Origin: Nocardia altamirensis NBRC 108246
Lineage (GTDB): Bacteria > Actinomycetota > Actinomycetes > Mycobacteriales > Mycobacteriaceae
DNA length: 64,000 nt
Assembly: GCF_001612685.1 (NCBI RefSeq)
Contig: NZ_BDAY01000019.1
Span: 115,510-179,509, forward strand
Reading direction: 5' to 3'
A program made the position numbers and the translations under genes. Position 1 is the first letter of the stretch. The number at the start of each line of letters is the position of its first letter. The notes beneath the pieces were generated by a model, which worked only from the letters and a program-made list of their open reading frames with translations, ran no database searches and had not been told where the DNA came from. Positions 7,684 to 14,821 of the stretch are shown piece after piece.

Positions 7684-9003
7684 GCCGTCCGCTACCATCG
7701 TCGTCTGAGGAGACGTGGCAGAGCGGCCGAATGCACTCGCCTTGAAAGCGAGCGTCGCGAGAGCGACCGGGGGTTCAAATCCCTCCGTCTCCGCAACCGC
7801 CCCTGACCTGCCCCGGCTGGTCAGGGGCACTATTTTCGGGGAGGTCGGCACCGCTGGCCGACCATCTGGCCACATTTTGGCCACACTGGCCGCAGCGGCC
7901 TTGTCCAGCGCTTCGCCGACGGCGTCCAAATCGTCATCGAACAAGTCCGCGTAGGTGTCCAAGGTCATGGCGGCCGAGGCGTGCCCGAGCATTCGTTGCA
8001 GCGCTTTCACATTGACCCCGGCGGATATCGCCAGGCTCGCCGCTGTGTGCCTGAGGTCGTGCGGGGTTACCCGAGGAATGTCGGCGGCCTTCACGGCCTT
8101 GTTGAACCAGCCCGAGTGACTGATGGGTCGTTTCAGGTGCTCGCCGTTCTTGCCGGGGAACACCAGAGTGCTGCGGCCTTTGCCTTCACACTGTCGCGCA
8201 AGCTCGGTAACGATGAACGCAGGGATAGGCACCGACCGTTCGTCGTCCGATTTCGGCGTACCGACATGGACCTCCATGTTCACCTGTACGGCGTTCTCGA
8301 CCACGGTGAGCCGCTTGCGCAACAAATCGAGGTCCTTGACCCGCAAGCCGATTGCCTCTCCCCACCGGATACCGCAGTACGCGAGGACCAGCACAAGTAC
8401 GCGATGTTGTCCGGACTTGCTGGCGAGCAGAGCAACTTGCTCATGCGTGAGATAGGTGCGGGGCTTCCGCTTCTTCTTCGGCAGGTTCTCGACGCCGCGA
8501 GCCGGGTTCCTGGCCAACCGCTTGCTCTTGACCGCAGTGTCAAGAATTCCTGCGAGTACGCCGTAGGCGCGGATGATGACGGTAGCGCCGCTGCCCTTCT
8601 TCACCACCTTGTCCGAGTCGTTGCGGTCGATGATGGTCCGTCCCATTTCTGAGATCCATGTCTCAACCGAATCAAGGTCGACATCCGCGATACGCACGCC
8701 ACCCCAACGCGGTTCGACATGTATCCGCCACGCGGTTTCAATCGATTTATAGGTCGACGGCTTCAGGTCAGATTCCTTGCGCACCAACCAGTTCGGCGCA
8801 AGCTCGCCCACAGTGATACGCCCTAGCGACGGCGCGACGTAGTCGCCCGTCATCTTCTGGACTTCGACCGTGCTCTTGAAGTTCTCGGCGTCAACTTTGC
8901 GCCGAAATCCCCGCTTGCTGGTCTGCTTGCCGTCCGGCTTGCGGTAGCGGACTCGGTACCGCTTCTGGCCGGATTGTGTGGAGTACGGCTCGACTGTGGC
9001 CAC
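7315..9003 (-). CDS. int: Tyrosine-type site-specific integrase, frame runs on through attL
   Basis: Phage-type integrase: an arm-binding AP2-like N-terminus (residues 1-60), a SAM-like core-binding domain (65-170), and a catalytic domain with Arg213 (CGIRWGEA), H-x-x-R at 315-318 (HDLRHT), His341 (GHASAAMT) and nucleophile Tyr351. It should recombine the tRNA-Ser attB with the element's attP. The ATG at 9003 gives MATVEPYSTQSGQKRYRVRYR. Real element sequence ends at residue 403. Residues 404-411 are the antisense of the 24-bp core, and about 150 more residues are antisense to tRNA-Ser and the marR gene. In the excised circle the frame would stop two codons after the core (see findings), giving about 412 residues, the normal family length. 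Confidence 0.92.
   Translation of the reverse strand: MATVEPYSTQSGQKRYRVRYRKPDGKQTSKRGFRRKVDAENFKSTVEVQKMTGDYVAPSLGRITVGELAPNWLVRKESDLKPSTYKSIETAWRIHVEPRWGGVRIADVDLDSVETWISEMGRTIIDRNDSDKVVKKGSGATVIIRAYGVLAGILDTAVKSKRLARNPARGVENLPKKKRKPRTYLTHEQVALLASKSGQHRVLVLVLAYCGIRWGEAIGLRVKDLDLLRKRLTVVENAVQVNMEVHVGTPKSDDERSVPIPAFIVTELARQCEGKGRSTLVFPGKNGEHLKRPISHSGWFNKAVKAADIPRVTPHDLRHTAASLAISAGVNVKALQRMLGHASAAMTLDTYADLFDDDLDAVGEALDKAAAASVAKMWPDGRPAVPTSPKIVPLTSRGRSGAVAETEGFEPPVALATLAFKASAFGRSATSPQTTMVADGSEGARSDFLIDAGEDFGDDLELVCGEQVDEVAADGLDVAGGGGFEAAHAFVGEFGEDAATVLEAGVAAHHVLGFEAPDLMGEAASGGEHTVGKLAHPQGATGRFGQQHQNAVFGDTQVVVRL
7709..7793 (+). tRNA. tRNA-Ser (anticodon TGA), integration site of the element
   Basis: Class II tRNA with a GGAGACG/CGTCTCC acceptor stem, D-arm GCAGAGCGGCCGAATGC, anticodon stem CTCGC/GCGAG around the loop CTTGAAA (anticodon TGA, reads UCA), a long variable arm, and the T-arm GGGTTCAAATCCC. 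The 3' end after discriminator G7793 reads CAA instead of CCA because the integrative element supplies the bases after 7794. The original CCA is still visible at the other end of the element (18139-18141). The other two tRNA-Ser genes here encode CCA. Confidence 0.95.
7771..7794. repeat. attL core, 24-bp direct repeat
   Basis: The 24 bases covering the T-arm and 3' acceptor strand of tRNA-Ser are repeated perfectly at 18116-18139. The match stops at both flanks (G versus A on the left, A versus C on the right), so this is the exact shared core of a site-specific integration. Confidence 0.95.
7799..7828 (+). terminator. Hairpin just inside the element, downstream of tRNA-Ser
   Basis: 10-bp perfect stem GCCCCTGACC/GGTCAGGGGC with a 10-base loop, followed by ACTATTTT on the plus strand. 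It is placed to end tRNA-Ser(TGA) transcription. It lies within the 3' coding part of the integrase gene, so the element brings its own terminator for the tRNA it occupies. Confidence 0.7.
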
Positions 9004-9144
9004 GCCTATCGACCCCCGACCGTCTCGCTACGCTTATCCATGCTGCTGCTCCATTTCCTTGCTGGGTTGTGGGGTGGTGGTGTCCGTGACCCTCGCCGCC
9101 CGCAGCGCCAACTACGGGACTTCCGGCGGGGGTCACCCTTTGGG

Positions 9145-9747
9145 TCATGCTTTCTTCTGGCCGGATGTGGTCTTGGGGAGTAGGCCGTATTCGTCGCTGC
9201 GGCAGATCTCGACATACCTGGCAGCGGTCCGCTCGGATACCTCGAACCGTTGCGCTATTTTCTGCAAAGGCTTTTCGTCGATGTACTCGCGGTACAGGGC
9301 GGCGGTCTCGGTGAGTAGGGCGTCGGTGATCTTGCGGCGTGAGTTCTTCCGCGCCGCCTCGTATGCGGCGTGTGCGGTTCGCTCGTCGGCGAACTGGGGT
9401 TCCTGTCCGGGCGGTGCGACGGTGGTCTGAGCCGTGCTCTTGAATGCCTCATCCATCCACTGATTGAGCTGGCGGCGGATTACCTCGAAATCCACGGGTC
9501 GCACGCCTCGTCCGGTTGACTTCGCCGAAACCTGGACATCGACGCAGGTCGGCTCACCGTTGCGTATCTCGAATGTGGCTGTGAGCGAAGGCTGATCACG
9601 AGCGCCGGACAGTCGGATGGAGACCTCACGCGGGCACACCAGGTCTCCCAGTTCCACCAGATCCCCCCTTTGGTCCCAGACGATCCAGCCAACCGGGTTT
9701 CCATCCATCTCCAGGGGTAGCCGGGCGATCCATCCGCTCGGGCTCAT
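9145..9747 (-). CDS. Element protein of unknown function with C-terminal helix-turn-helix
   Basis: 200 residues, transcribed toward int. The N-terminal ~90 residues look like a beta-rich module (LEMDGNPVGWIVWDQRGDLVELGD... ATFEIRNGEPTCVDVQVSAK). The C-terminal ~75 residues are helical, with a HTH-like segment KITDALLTETAALYREYIDEKPLQKIAQRFEVSERTAARYVEICR that resembles a resolvase- or sigma-type DNA-binding helix pair. Its position beside int and divergent from the excisionase-like gene, with two interlocked inverted repeats between them, suggests it regulates the integration/excision switch (inference). I do not recognise a named family. Confidence 0.7.
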   Translation of the reverse strand: MSPSGWIARLPLEMDGNPVGWIVWDQRGDLVELGDLVCPREVSIRLSGARDQPSLTATFEIRNGEPTCVDVQVSAKSTGRGVRPVDFEVIRRQLNQWMDEAFKSTAQTTVAPPGQEPQFADERTAHAAYEAARKNSRRKITDALLTETAALYREYIDEKPLQKIAQRFEVSERTAARYVEICRSDEYGLLPKTTSGQKKA

Positions 9748-9777
9748 TCACTTCTCCGATCCGTCGATAGGACGCTC

Positions 9778-9821
9778 AGCTAATGACATGGACAGCTTGT
9801 CATTAGCTCCGCCAAGCTGTC
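9778..9821. promoter_or_regulatory. Two interlocked inverted repeats between divergent int-side and xis-side genes
   Basis: Repeat 1: AGCTAATGAC at 9778-9787 with GTCATTAGCT at 9799-9808. Repeat 2: GACAGCTTG at 9791-9799 with CAAGCTGTC at 9813-9821. Each is perfect, and one arm of each lies in the loop of the other. The region is the only space between the minus-strand gene starting at 9747 and the plus-strand gene starting at 9868, so it is the likely operator/promoter of the switch. Confidence 0.7.
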
Positions 9822-9867
9822 AATGCCGGGTTATCGACGGAAATCAGTAGCGACGCAAGGAGATCGA

Positions 9868-10077
9868 ATGACTACCCAGGATGGGCACGCCACTCCTGAA
9901 CAGCTGGCGCAGCGGTGGCACACCACTCCGGCATCACTGGCGCAGGACCGTTACCGGGGGACAGGGCCGAAGTTCCTGAAGCGAGGGCGGCGCGTGCTGT
10001 ACCCGTGGTCCGAGGTTCTCGAATGGGAGCAGCGAAATACGTTGTCCCGCACCGACGAACGATCGGGGGTGGCGTGA
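9868..10077 (+). CDS. Excisionase-like small HTH protein
   Basis: 69 residues, with AAGGAG six bases before the ATG at 9868. The sequence PEQLAQRWHTTPASLAQDRYRGTGPKFLKRGRRVLYPWSEVLEWEQRNT is the AlpA/MerR-like winged-helix layout seen in excisionases and directionality factors of actinomycete elements: the helix pair reads the DNA and the 'R-R-V-L-Y-P-W-S-E-V' wing closes it. It is the first gene of a rightward operon (9868-13127) with nearly no gaps. Its likely role is to steer the integrase to excision and/or act as a repressor (inference). Confidence 0.75.
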   Translation: MTTQDGHATPEQLAQRWHTTPASLAQDRYRGTGPKFLKRGRRVLYPWSEVLEWEQRNTLSRTDERSGVA

Positions 10078-10078
10078 G

Positions 10079-10441
10079 GTGACCCAGAGATTCACGCGCC
10101 CCGGCGCGTCGATGGCGACCGGGGCAGCGAATGGTCGGGCGGACCGATTTCAGGATATAGCGACGAGTCGGTGGGTGCGGTGCATGGCCGATGTGAAAGC
10201 GATTGCGCAGCGGTGGAATCTGCGCGGCGACTACGCGCCGTCGCAGCATCGGGAGTGGCCGAATCCGTCGCTCGCCGAGGAACGGTCCGAGCATCTGTTT
10301 CATGAGGATGCCCGTAGGTTCGCGCTAGAGGTGCTCCGTGCCGTCGACGGGGGTGTCGCCGCGTCCGAGGTGTGGGCGCAAATCCTCGAGGGCGGGCGGA
10401 GCCTACGCCGCTCGGCACACGCGCGAGGGGTAGTGGAGTGA
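10079..10441 (+). CDS. Hypothetical element protein, precedes RepA-like gene
   Basis: 120 residues starting at GTG 10079, one base after the previous stop, and ending in a 4-base GTGA overlap with the RepA-like gene, so translation is probably coupled. It is charged, with motifs DRFQDIATSRWVRCMADVKAIAQRWNLRGDY and EHLFHEDARRFALEVLRAVDGG and no membrane segment. No family was recognised. Its place in a rep operon suggests a replication accessory role (inference). Confidence 0.6.
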   Translation: MTQRFTRPGASMATGAANGRADRFQDIATSRWVRCMADVKAIAQRWNLRGDYAPSQHREWPNPSLAEERSEHLFHEDARRFALEVLRAVDGGVAASEVWAQILEGGRSLRRSAHARGVVE

Positions 10442-11721
10442 GCAATTACGAAGCACCACAACCAGATACGGCGAACCTGCTCGATGGGCTGCGTGATGGC
10501 GGATGGTTGGACGCGCAACAGTTCCCGCCGTTGGCGTGGTGTGTGGAGGGCATCATTCCCGAAGGGTTCGGGTTGTTGGTCGCGCCACCGAAGGCGGGTA
10601 AGTCGTGGTTCGTGGCGGGTGTCGGGTTGGCGTGCGCGGGCGGAGGGTTCGCGTTGGGCCGTATCCCGGTGCAGCGTCGGCCCGTGCTGTATCTGGCGCT
10701 CGAGGACGGCCACCGCCGCCTACAGTCTCGATTCCGCACACTGATGGCGAATAAGCCTATCCCCGAGGGTATTTCGGTGATTATCAAGGCTCGTGCCAAT
10801 CAGGTGGTCCCGATGATCGCCGAGTACCTGATCCGTCACGCCGACGCCGCGCCGTTGGTCATCCTGGACACGTTGGGCAAGGTACGCCCACCCAAACAGC
10901 GCGGCGAGGATGCCTACGCCGCCGACTACGCGATCGGCAGCCAGCTCAAAAGCGCCATCGACAGCGCGCCCGGTGCGTCGCTGCTGGTGGTGCATCACAC
11001 CCGCAAGGCCGAGTCCGTCGATTTCGTGGACGCGGTCTCCGGCACGCAAGGCATCGCCGGGTCAGCGGATTTCGTGCTCGTACTCAATCGCAAACGCAAG
11101 TCCGATCAAGCGGTGCTCTCAGTCACCGGGCGCGACGTGCCCGAGAACGAGTACGCCCTTGTCACCGACGCCGGGCGCTGGTCACTCGACGGCACGGACC
11201 TGATGGACGCGGCGGCGACCGTGACGACCAGGCAGCACACGGCCAACCTCGGTGATCGCACCGCCGATGCGCTCGCCTTTGTCGCGAGTCGGCCGCTGGG
11301 CACCCGAGCAACCGATCTAGCGACCCATCTGGGTATCGGCAACGACGACGCCGGGAAGTACCTGCGACGGCTGCACGAGAAGGAACTCATCGGCAAGCGA
11401 ACACGCGGTGTGTACATAGGAACGTCCGAAGTGTCCGAACGGACCGTACACCCTGATACCCCCAGTTCAGAGCAGCAATCGCTTTCGGACACCGGAGCCG
11501 ATCATTCGGACGCCTCCGCCCAAGTGTCCGAAATCCCGATGAATCTGTCCGAACCAGAAACGCATCATGACCAGGGGAAACGGCCGCTCTCGTACCGTTC
11601 GGACACATCGGACAGCGACGTAACGCCGATGGATGCGTTCTTGCAGAACGTGGCCGTACTGCCACCGCCTCGAAGGCGACGTAGCCGAGGTGGTCAGTCG
11701 ATCGACCGGACCAAGTCATGA
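10438..11721 (+). CDS. RepA-like AAA+ ATPase (hexameric helicase/DnaB-type P-loop), element replication candidate
   Basis: 427 residues from GTG 10438. Walker A APPKAGKS at 49-56, the acidic strand VLYLALEDG at 83-91, LVILDTLGKVRPP (Walker B-like) and LLVVHHTRK (sensor strand) place it in the RepA/AAA_25 group of plasmid- and phage-borne hexameric ATPases. The C-terminal part has a winged-helix segment (ATDLATHLGIGNDDAGKYLRRLHEKELIGKR) and then a ~120-residue low-complexity tail rich in S, D, E and P. The DNA encoding that tail carries repeated TGTCCGAA/TTCGGACA octamers, so origin function may be embedded there. It overlaps both neighbours by 4 bases. Confidence 0.8.
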   Translation: MSNYEAPQPDTANLLDGLRDGGWLDAQQFPPLAWCVEGIIPEGFGLLVAPPKAGKSWFVAGVGLACAGGGFALGRIPVQRRPVLYLALEDGHRRLQSRFRTLMANKPIPEGISVIIKARANQVVPMIAEYLIRHADAAPLVILDTLGKVRPPKQRGEDAYAADYAIGSQLKSAIDSAPGASLLVVHHTRKAESVDFVDAVSGTQGIAGSADFVLVLNRKRKSDQAVLSVTGRDVPENEYALVTDAGRWSLDGTDLMDAAATVTTRQHTANLGDRTADALAFVASRPLGTRATDLATHLGIGNDDAGKYLRRLHEKELIGKRTRGVYIGTSEVSERTVHPDTPSSEQQSLSDTGADHSDASAQVSEIPMNLSEPETHHDQGKRPLSYRSDTSDSDVTPMDAFLQNVAVLPPPRRRRSRGGQSIDRTKS

Positions 11722-11823
11722 CCGGGCTGTCGTTCGATCTGGTACTCGCGCATTGGCTCGCCGCCACCGAAATCACCCGCCGCCAACAACACGGCCTGCC
11801 TGTGCCCGAACGACTTCGGACAC
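11423..11823. repeat. Iteron-like array of TGTCCGAA / TTCGGACA octamers
   Basis: Exact octamers occur at 11432-11439, 11484-11491, 11525-11532, 11546-11553, 11598-11605 and 11815-11822, in both orientations. One-mismatch copies are at 11423-11430, 11505-11512 and 11608-11615. Several share the longer GTGTCCGAA. They lie in the 3' part of the RepA-like gene and the start of the next gene. Confidence 0.6.
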
Positions 11824-12101
11824 ACCTCCGTGCCCTCGGTGTGGCGCTGGCGTCCGCGACCGGACCAGCCGATGCCGCCACCTCGGCAGGATCGGAGTCG
11901 ACCGGTCCTGATCGGTTCATCACCACCGCCGAGGCCGCTGCCGCGCTGGGTTGCAGCACCCGTCACGTCCGGCGGCTTGGTCAGCGGATCGGCGGCCACA
12001 GGATCGGGCACCGATGGCTGTTCGACACCGACGCCATCACCGAACACAGAGACGGAAGGAACACCGAATGCGATACACACCCGGACGCGGACGCCAGGTA
12101 A
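11718..12101 (+). CDS. HTH-domain element protein
   Basis: 127 residues, overlapping the RepA-like stop by 4 bases (ATGA). The N-terminal ~55 residues are helical (FDLVLAHWLAATEITRRQQHGLPVPERLRTHLRALG). The C-terminal half contains an excisionase/MerR-like HTH: ITTAEAAAALGCSTRHVRRLGQRIGGHRIGHRWLFDTDAI. This is the second small DNA-binding protein of the operon, and either could be the true Xis. It ends near the next gene's start. Confidence 0.65.
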   Translation: MTGLSFDLVLAHWLAATEITRRQQHGLPVPERLRTHLRALGVALASATGPADAATSAGSESTGPDRFITTAEAAAALGCSTRHVRRLGQRIGGHRIGHRWLFDTDAITEHRDGRNTECDTHPDADAR

Positions 12102-12718
12102 TCGGTAGCGCCGCAAGCCAATTGGATCCCTTGGCGCGACCACCACTGGAACTACTACCCGAGAAGCTGGTCGAACTCATCACCGAACGCGACCGACTAC
12201 GCGACCAGTGCAGCACAGCCGAGTCCTGCCGCAACAAACTGTTCGATCCAGCCCGCGACACCGAAGCCCAGCAGGCCGACGACACTGCCGCAGCCGACGC
12301 GGCCCGCGCAGGTAAGCCCATCCCGAAACCGAAAGCCGTACCGGCCCTTGCCGAAACACGCGCTGCTGCCGAGCGTGCCCTCGCTGCTCACCGGACCGTT
12401 CTCGCCGAAGTCACCCAAGAATGTATCGACGAGCAATGCCGGGCTCGTGACGCCGCCAGCGACCCGCGCCCGGATCGGCTGGCCGAACTCGTCCCGCTCG
12501 CCGAACAACTCGCCGCAGCCCTCCAGCACGCGGTCTCCGAGGCCGCCGCCCTGGACTGGTTGCATGGCCGCGGCTACTTCACCGCCGCACAGGTCTGGCC
12601 GGTCGCTATCGACACCGACCTGCGGCGCCAGGGCCTCACCATCGACAACACCAACCCATTCCCCGCCCGAGACCTCATCCTCGGCGCGATCACCCAAGCA
12701 CTCACCACGGAGGTCTAA
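12068..12718 (+). CDS. Coiled-coil hypothetical element protein
   Basis: 216 residues from ATG 12068, with a purine-rich GGAAGGA upstream; the start overlaps the end of the preceding gene. Residues 30-150 are alanine-, glutamate- and arginine-rich and strongly helical (TERDRLRDQCSTAESCRNKL, ETRAAAERALAAHRTVLAEVTQE), likely a coiled coil. No enzyme motif was seen. Similar coiled-coil proteins occur in rep operons of actinobacterial elements, but no specific function can be given. Confidence 0.6.
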   Translation: MRYTPGRGRQVIGSAASQLDPLARPPLELLPEKLVELITERDRLRDQCSTAESCRNKLFDPARDTEAQQADDTAAADAARAGKPIPKPKAVPALAETRAAAERALAAHRTVLAEVTQECIDEQCRARDAASDPRPDRLAELVPLAEQLAAALQHAVSEAAALDWLHGRGYFTAAQVWPVAIDTDLRRQGLTIDNTNPFPARDLILGAITQALTTEV

Positions 12719-12722
12719 CCCC

Positions 12723-12914
12723 ATGACCCACACCCGAATCCAGGACGCCGACAACCCATACCGCCACCGCGACCTACTGGCCAGCATCGCCGCCAAGCAG
12801 AGCGCACAACGCGTACGCGTGGACAGCCAGGGCAAGCCCCTCGAACCCCCAAAGCCACACCGCTACGACGGATTCGGCAACCTCCTCGGACCGTCCGAGC
12901 CGGACAAGGCATAG
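12723..12914 (+). CDS. Small hypothetical element protein (63 aa)
   Basis: 63 residues, starting 4 bases after the previous stop (MTHTRIQDADNPYRHRD...). It is basic and proline-rich, ending HRYDGFGNLLGPSEPDKA. It has no membrane segment or cysteine pair. It belongs to the same tight operon. No family recognised. Confidence 0.5.
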   Translation: MTHTRIQDADNPYRHRDLLASIAAKQSAQRVRVDSQGKPLEPPKPHRYDGFGNLLGPSEPDKA

Positions 12915-12920
12915 ACCGAA

Positions 12921-13127
12921 ATGTGGTTGCCCGTATCGGGGCCGGAGCTGGTGTGGCTCGACCGCAGCCAGCCCGGCCACCACATCGGCATCACCCGCCA
13001 CTGGCTGACAAACCCGACGCGCGAGCAGTACCTCACCGAATGCACCTGCGGCTGGACGCAATGGAACATCGCGCTCAACCCCGCCGTGCTCTACGCCGCA
13101 CGCCACCAGCGCAACGCCGTGCGATAG
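12921..13127 (+). CDS. Small hypothetical element protein (68 aa)
   Basis: 68 residues beginning at ATG 12921, last gene of the rightward rep operon. It contains a TECTCGWTQWNI segment whose two close cysteines and tryptophans suggest half of a metal-binding knuckle. No family recognised. About 220 bp without an obvious gene follow, with a GGCGAGC/GCTCGCC hairpin at 13243-13260. Confidence 0.5.
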   Translation: MWLPVSGPELVWLDRSQPGHHIGITRHWLTNPTREQYLTECTCGWTQWNIALNPAVLYAARHQRNAVR

Positions 13128-13350
13128 ACCAACAGCTCAGGGAATGCGGAGCGGGCCGCGACCGCCATCCAGCCCGATCAACCCCTGAATCTGTGAGTTG
13201 ACCCGTGTCGGCCGACGGTGATCGATACGACTGGGCCCACCTGGCGAGCCCGTGCTCGCCCTGCCACCTGGTCAAGACCTTGAGCGAATCCGTCGCAGCC
13301 AGAAGGCAAATGCCTGCGCGGCCGAGCCGTGCACTGGATGATTACCTGGC

Positions 13351-13818
13351 ATGACGAACTGGTTCGCGGGTGTTGCGACGATCGTTGTTGGTTTCTGGGC
13401 AGGCTGGGTCTCGATGCGGGTATCGAAAGTCCTTCCGCATGAGCGTTTGAAGCAGCTCGCTGAGATCAGAGCTGAGCTTGAGGTGCTAGACAGCGAACAC
13501 GTCATCGATGCTGCTATCCGACGCGAGTTGCGGATGTTGAAGAGACTTAACGATGCTCGGGAAGTCAGTCGGCTTCGCTACACGGTGGAGCTGATCTCGC
13601 AACACCCGCTTACCGCTTCGGCGGCAGCCATGCTCGTGTTCGTCGTTTCGCAGCTTGTTGGAATACAGGCTGTTCGGCGGCTCGGCGACGAGGCGCCCAC
13701 CTGGCAGCGAATGGCCGTAGCGATCCCCGAGGTGCTGCTCTTGATCATCATTGCCGCTGTCTATTTCGTCACCAGCCGTTCAATGCGCCGCGAGCGACTG
13801 CGGCGGTCTTCCGGCTAA
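13351..13818 (+). CDS. Hypothetical membrane protein of the element
   Basis: 155 residues. An N-terminal hydrophobic segment (FAGVATIVVGFWAGWVSM) is followed by a charged helical stretch of about 60 residues (KQLAEIRAELEVLDSEHVIDAAIRREL), then two membrane helices (TASAAAMLVFVVSQLVGIQAV and VLLLIIIAAVYFVTS) and a basic end. Its codon use is less GC-biased than the flanking chromosome. It stands alone between two regions, so it may be cargo such as an immunity or exclusion protein (speculation). Confidence 0.55.
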   Translation: MTNWFAGVATIVVGFWAGWVSMRVSKVLPHERLKQLAEIRAELEVLDSEHVIDAAIRRELRMLKRLNDAREVSRLRYTVELISQHPLTASAAAMLVFVVSQLVGIQAVRRLGDEAPTWQRMAVAIPEVLLLIIIAAVYFVTSRSMRRERLRRSSG

Positions 13819-13922
13819 CCAACTCTCCACAGCCCAGGCACACGCCCGGTAGGGGGTCGACCACATCAAATGAGCCCACCCAGGGCTTCGGAACGCGACT
13901 CGAAACCTGAGTCGCGTTACAC

Positions 13923-14423
13923 TTAGTGCTTTTTGGCCATCTTCTTTGCCGCCTTTTTGGCGACCGCGTTCTTTGCTGCCTTTTTGGCGACCGGGGCGAG
14001 TTGCTTCGACCGCACTGGAGCGCCGATCACGCCTGACGTCGCGGTTCGACGAGTAGCACGGCCGGAGATTGTCACCGATACGTTGGTCGGCTTCTTCTTG
14101 GCCTGCTGGGTAGTGGGCGTGACCTTTGGGCGTGCGCCTCGGGCACGCTTGGCGGTGCTTGACGTTCCGTCCCCATAGCGCTGTCGGGCAGCTTCGCCAG
14201 AGGTCCCCAGGACCTCGCCAATTGCCGCCCAACTTTTGCCCTGCTGCTTCGCAAGCTCGACCCAGAGGCGCACGTTGCGTTGTGCGTTCGATAGCTCGAT
14301 GACCGATTTGCCCAGACCTTCCAGTGCATCGGTCTCGACGACATTGGTTGGCTCGAAGTTATTTTCGAACCGGTCTGCGAGCTCGTCTGCGTGCGCGAGG
14401 ATCTCCTCCAACGATCGGGGCAT
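13923..14423 (-). CDS. Antitoxin-like HTH protein with lysine/alanine-rich histone-like tail
   Basis: 166 residues. The N-terminal part (MPRSLEEILAHADELADRFEN) and the HTH-like GKSWAAIGEVLGTSGEAARQRYGDG at about 63-87 match the layout of small HTH proteins encoded next to RelE/BrnT-like toxins in actinobacteria. The C-terminal ~25 residues are a KKAAK-type repeat (AKKAAKNAVAKKAAKKMAKK) like eukaryotic H1 or mycobacterial HupB tails, expected to bind DNA nonspecifically. It follows the toxin-like gene after 5 bp in the same direction, so the pair is toxin-first, as in BrnTA or HigBA. Confidence 0.6.
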   Translation of the reverse strand: MPRSLEEILAHADELADRFENNFEPTNVVETDALEGLGKSVIELSNAQRNVRLWVELAKQQGKSWAAIGEVLGTSGEAARQRYGDGTSSTAKRARGARPKVTPTTQQAKKKPTNVSVTISGRATRRTATSGVIGAPVRSKQLAPVAKKAAKNAVAKKAAKKMAKKH

Positions 14424-14428
14424 CTACC

Positions 14429-14686
14429 TCACCTCGGCTTCTGGAATCGCTTCAAGTACTTTGTTCGGGCTTTCATGGTGTGGATGACGAACAACGATCC
14501 ATCGTCGCGGAGCACGTAGCCCACCTCAATCAGTGTCGGGTTGCAGGCGGCACCTATCACCATCGTGAGCCCGTCGTCGTCTTCAAATGTGCGGATAGCG
14601 TTGTTCAATGCGTGCAAGATGTCTGCTTCGTCGAATTCGCGCTTGAGTGCACTTGTATGGATGTGGATGCGCGGCCTCGACGCCAT
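14429..14686 (-). CDS. Toxin-like small protein (BrnT/RelE-superfamily-like)
   Basis: 85 residues. The sequence IHTSALKREFDEADILHALNNAIRTFEDDDGLTMVIGAACNPTLIEVGYVLRDDGSLFVIHTMKARTKYLKRFQ has the compact alpha-beta layout of small ribonuclease-type toxins: an ordered helix, a D-D-G turn, then beta strands ending in 'VIH-M-ARTKYL'. Catalytic residues cannot be fixed without alignment. The ATG at 14686 has no ribosome site; a perfect 14-bp palindrome lies 4 bases upstream, so the mRNA may be leaderless and autoregulated. It is paired with the HTH protein downstream. Confidence 0.55.
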   Translation of the reverse strand: MASRPRIHIHTSALKREFDEADILHALNNAIRTFEDDDGLTMVIGAACNPTLIEVGYVLRDDGSLFVIHTMKARTKYLKRFQKPR

Positions 14687-14690
14687 GATA

Positions 14691-14704
14691 GCAAGTTAAC
14701 TTGC
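14691..14704. promoter_or_regulatory. Perfect 14-bp palindrome upstream of the toxin-like gene
   Basis: GCAAGTTAACTTGC reads the same on both strands and ends 4 bases before the start codon at 14686. This is where an autoregulatory toxin-antitoxin operator would be expected. Confidence 0.65.
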
Positions 14705-14821
14705 GACATGCCGGTGGCCAAGCGCACACGCCGATGCAAGATGGCTGATCATCTGTGCTGGTCCAAGGCTTGCCGTCGACATCGTTGCGAGCAGATCGAG
14801 GGATCGGCCGAAAGAGGATCC

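Noticed and set aside
8891..9148. Minus-strand 85-codon frame overlapping the start of int
   Set aside because: It uses a different frame inside the int coding region and has no family resemblance; treated as a shadow.
12348..12720. Upstream part of the frame leading into the 63-aa protein
   Set aside because: It overlaps the coiled-coil gene in another frame with a serine/proline-rich translation; only the part from ATG 12723 is coding-like.
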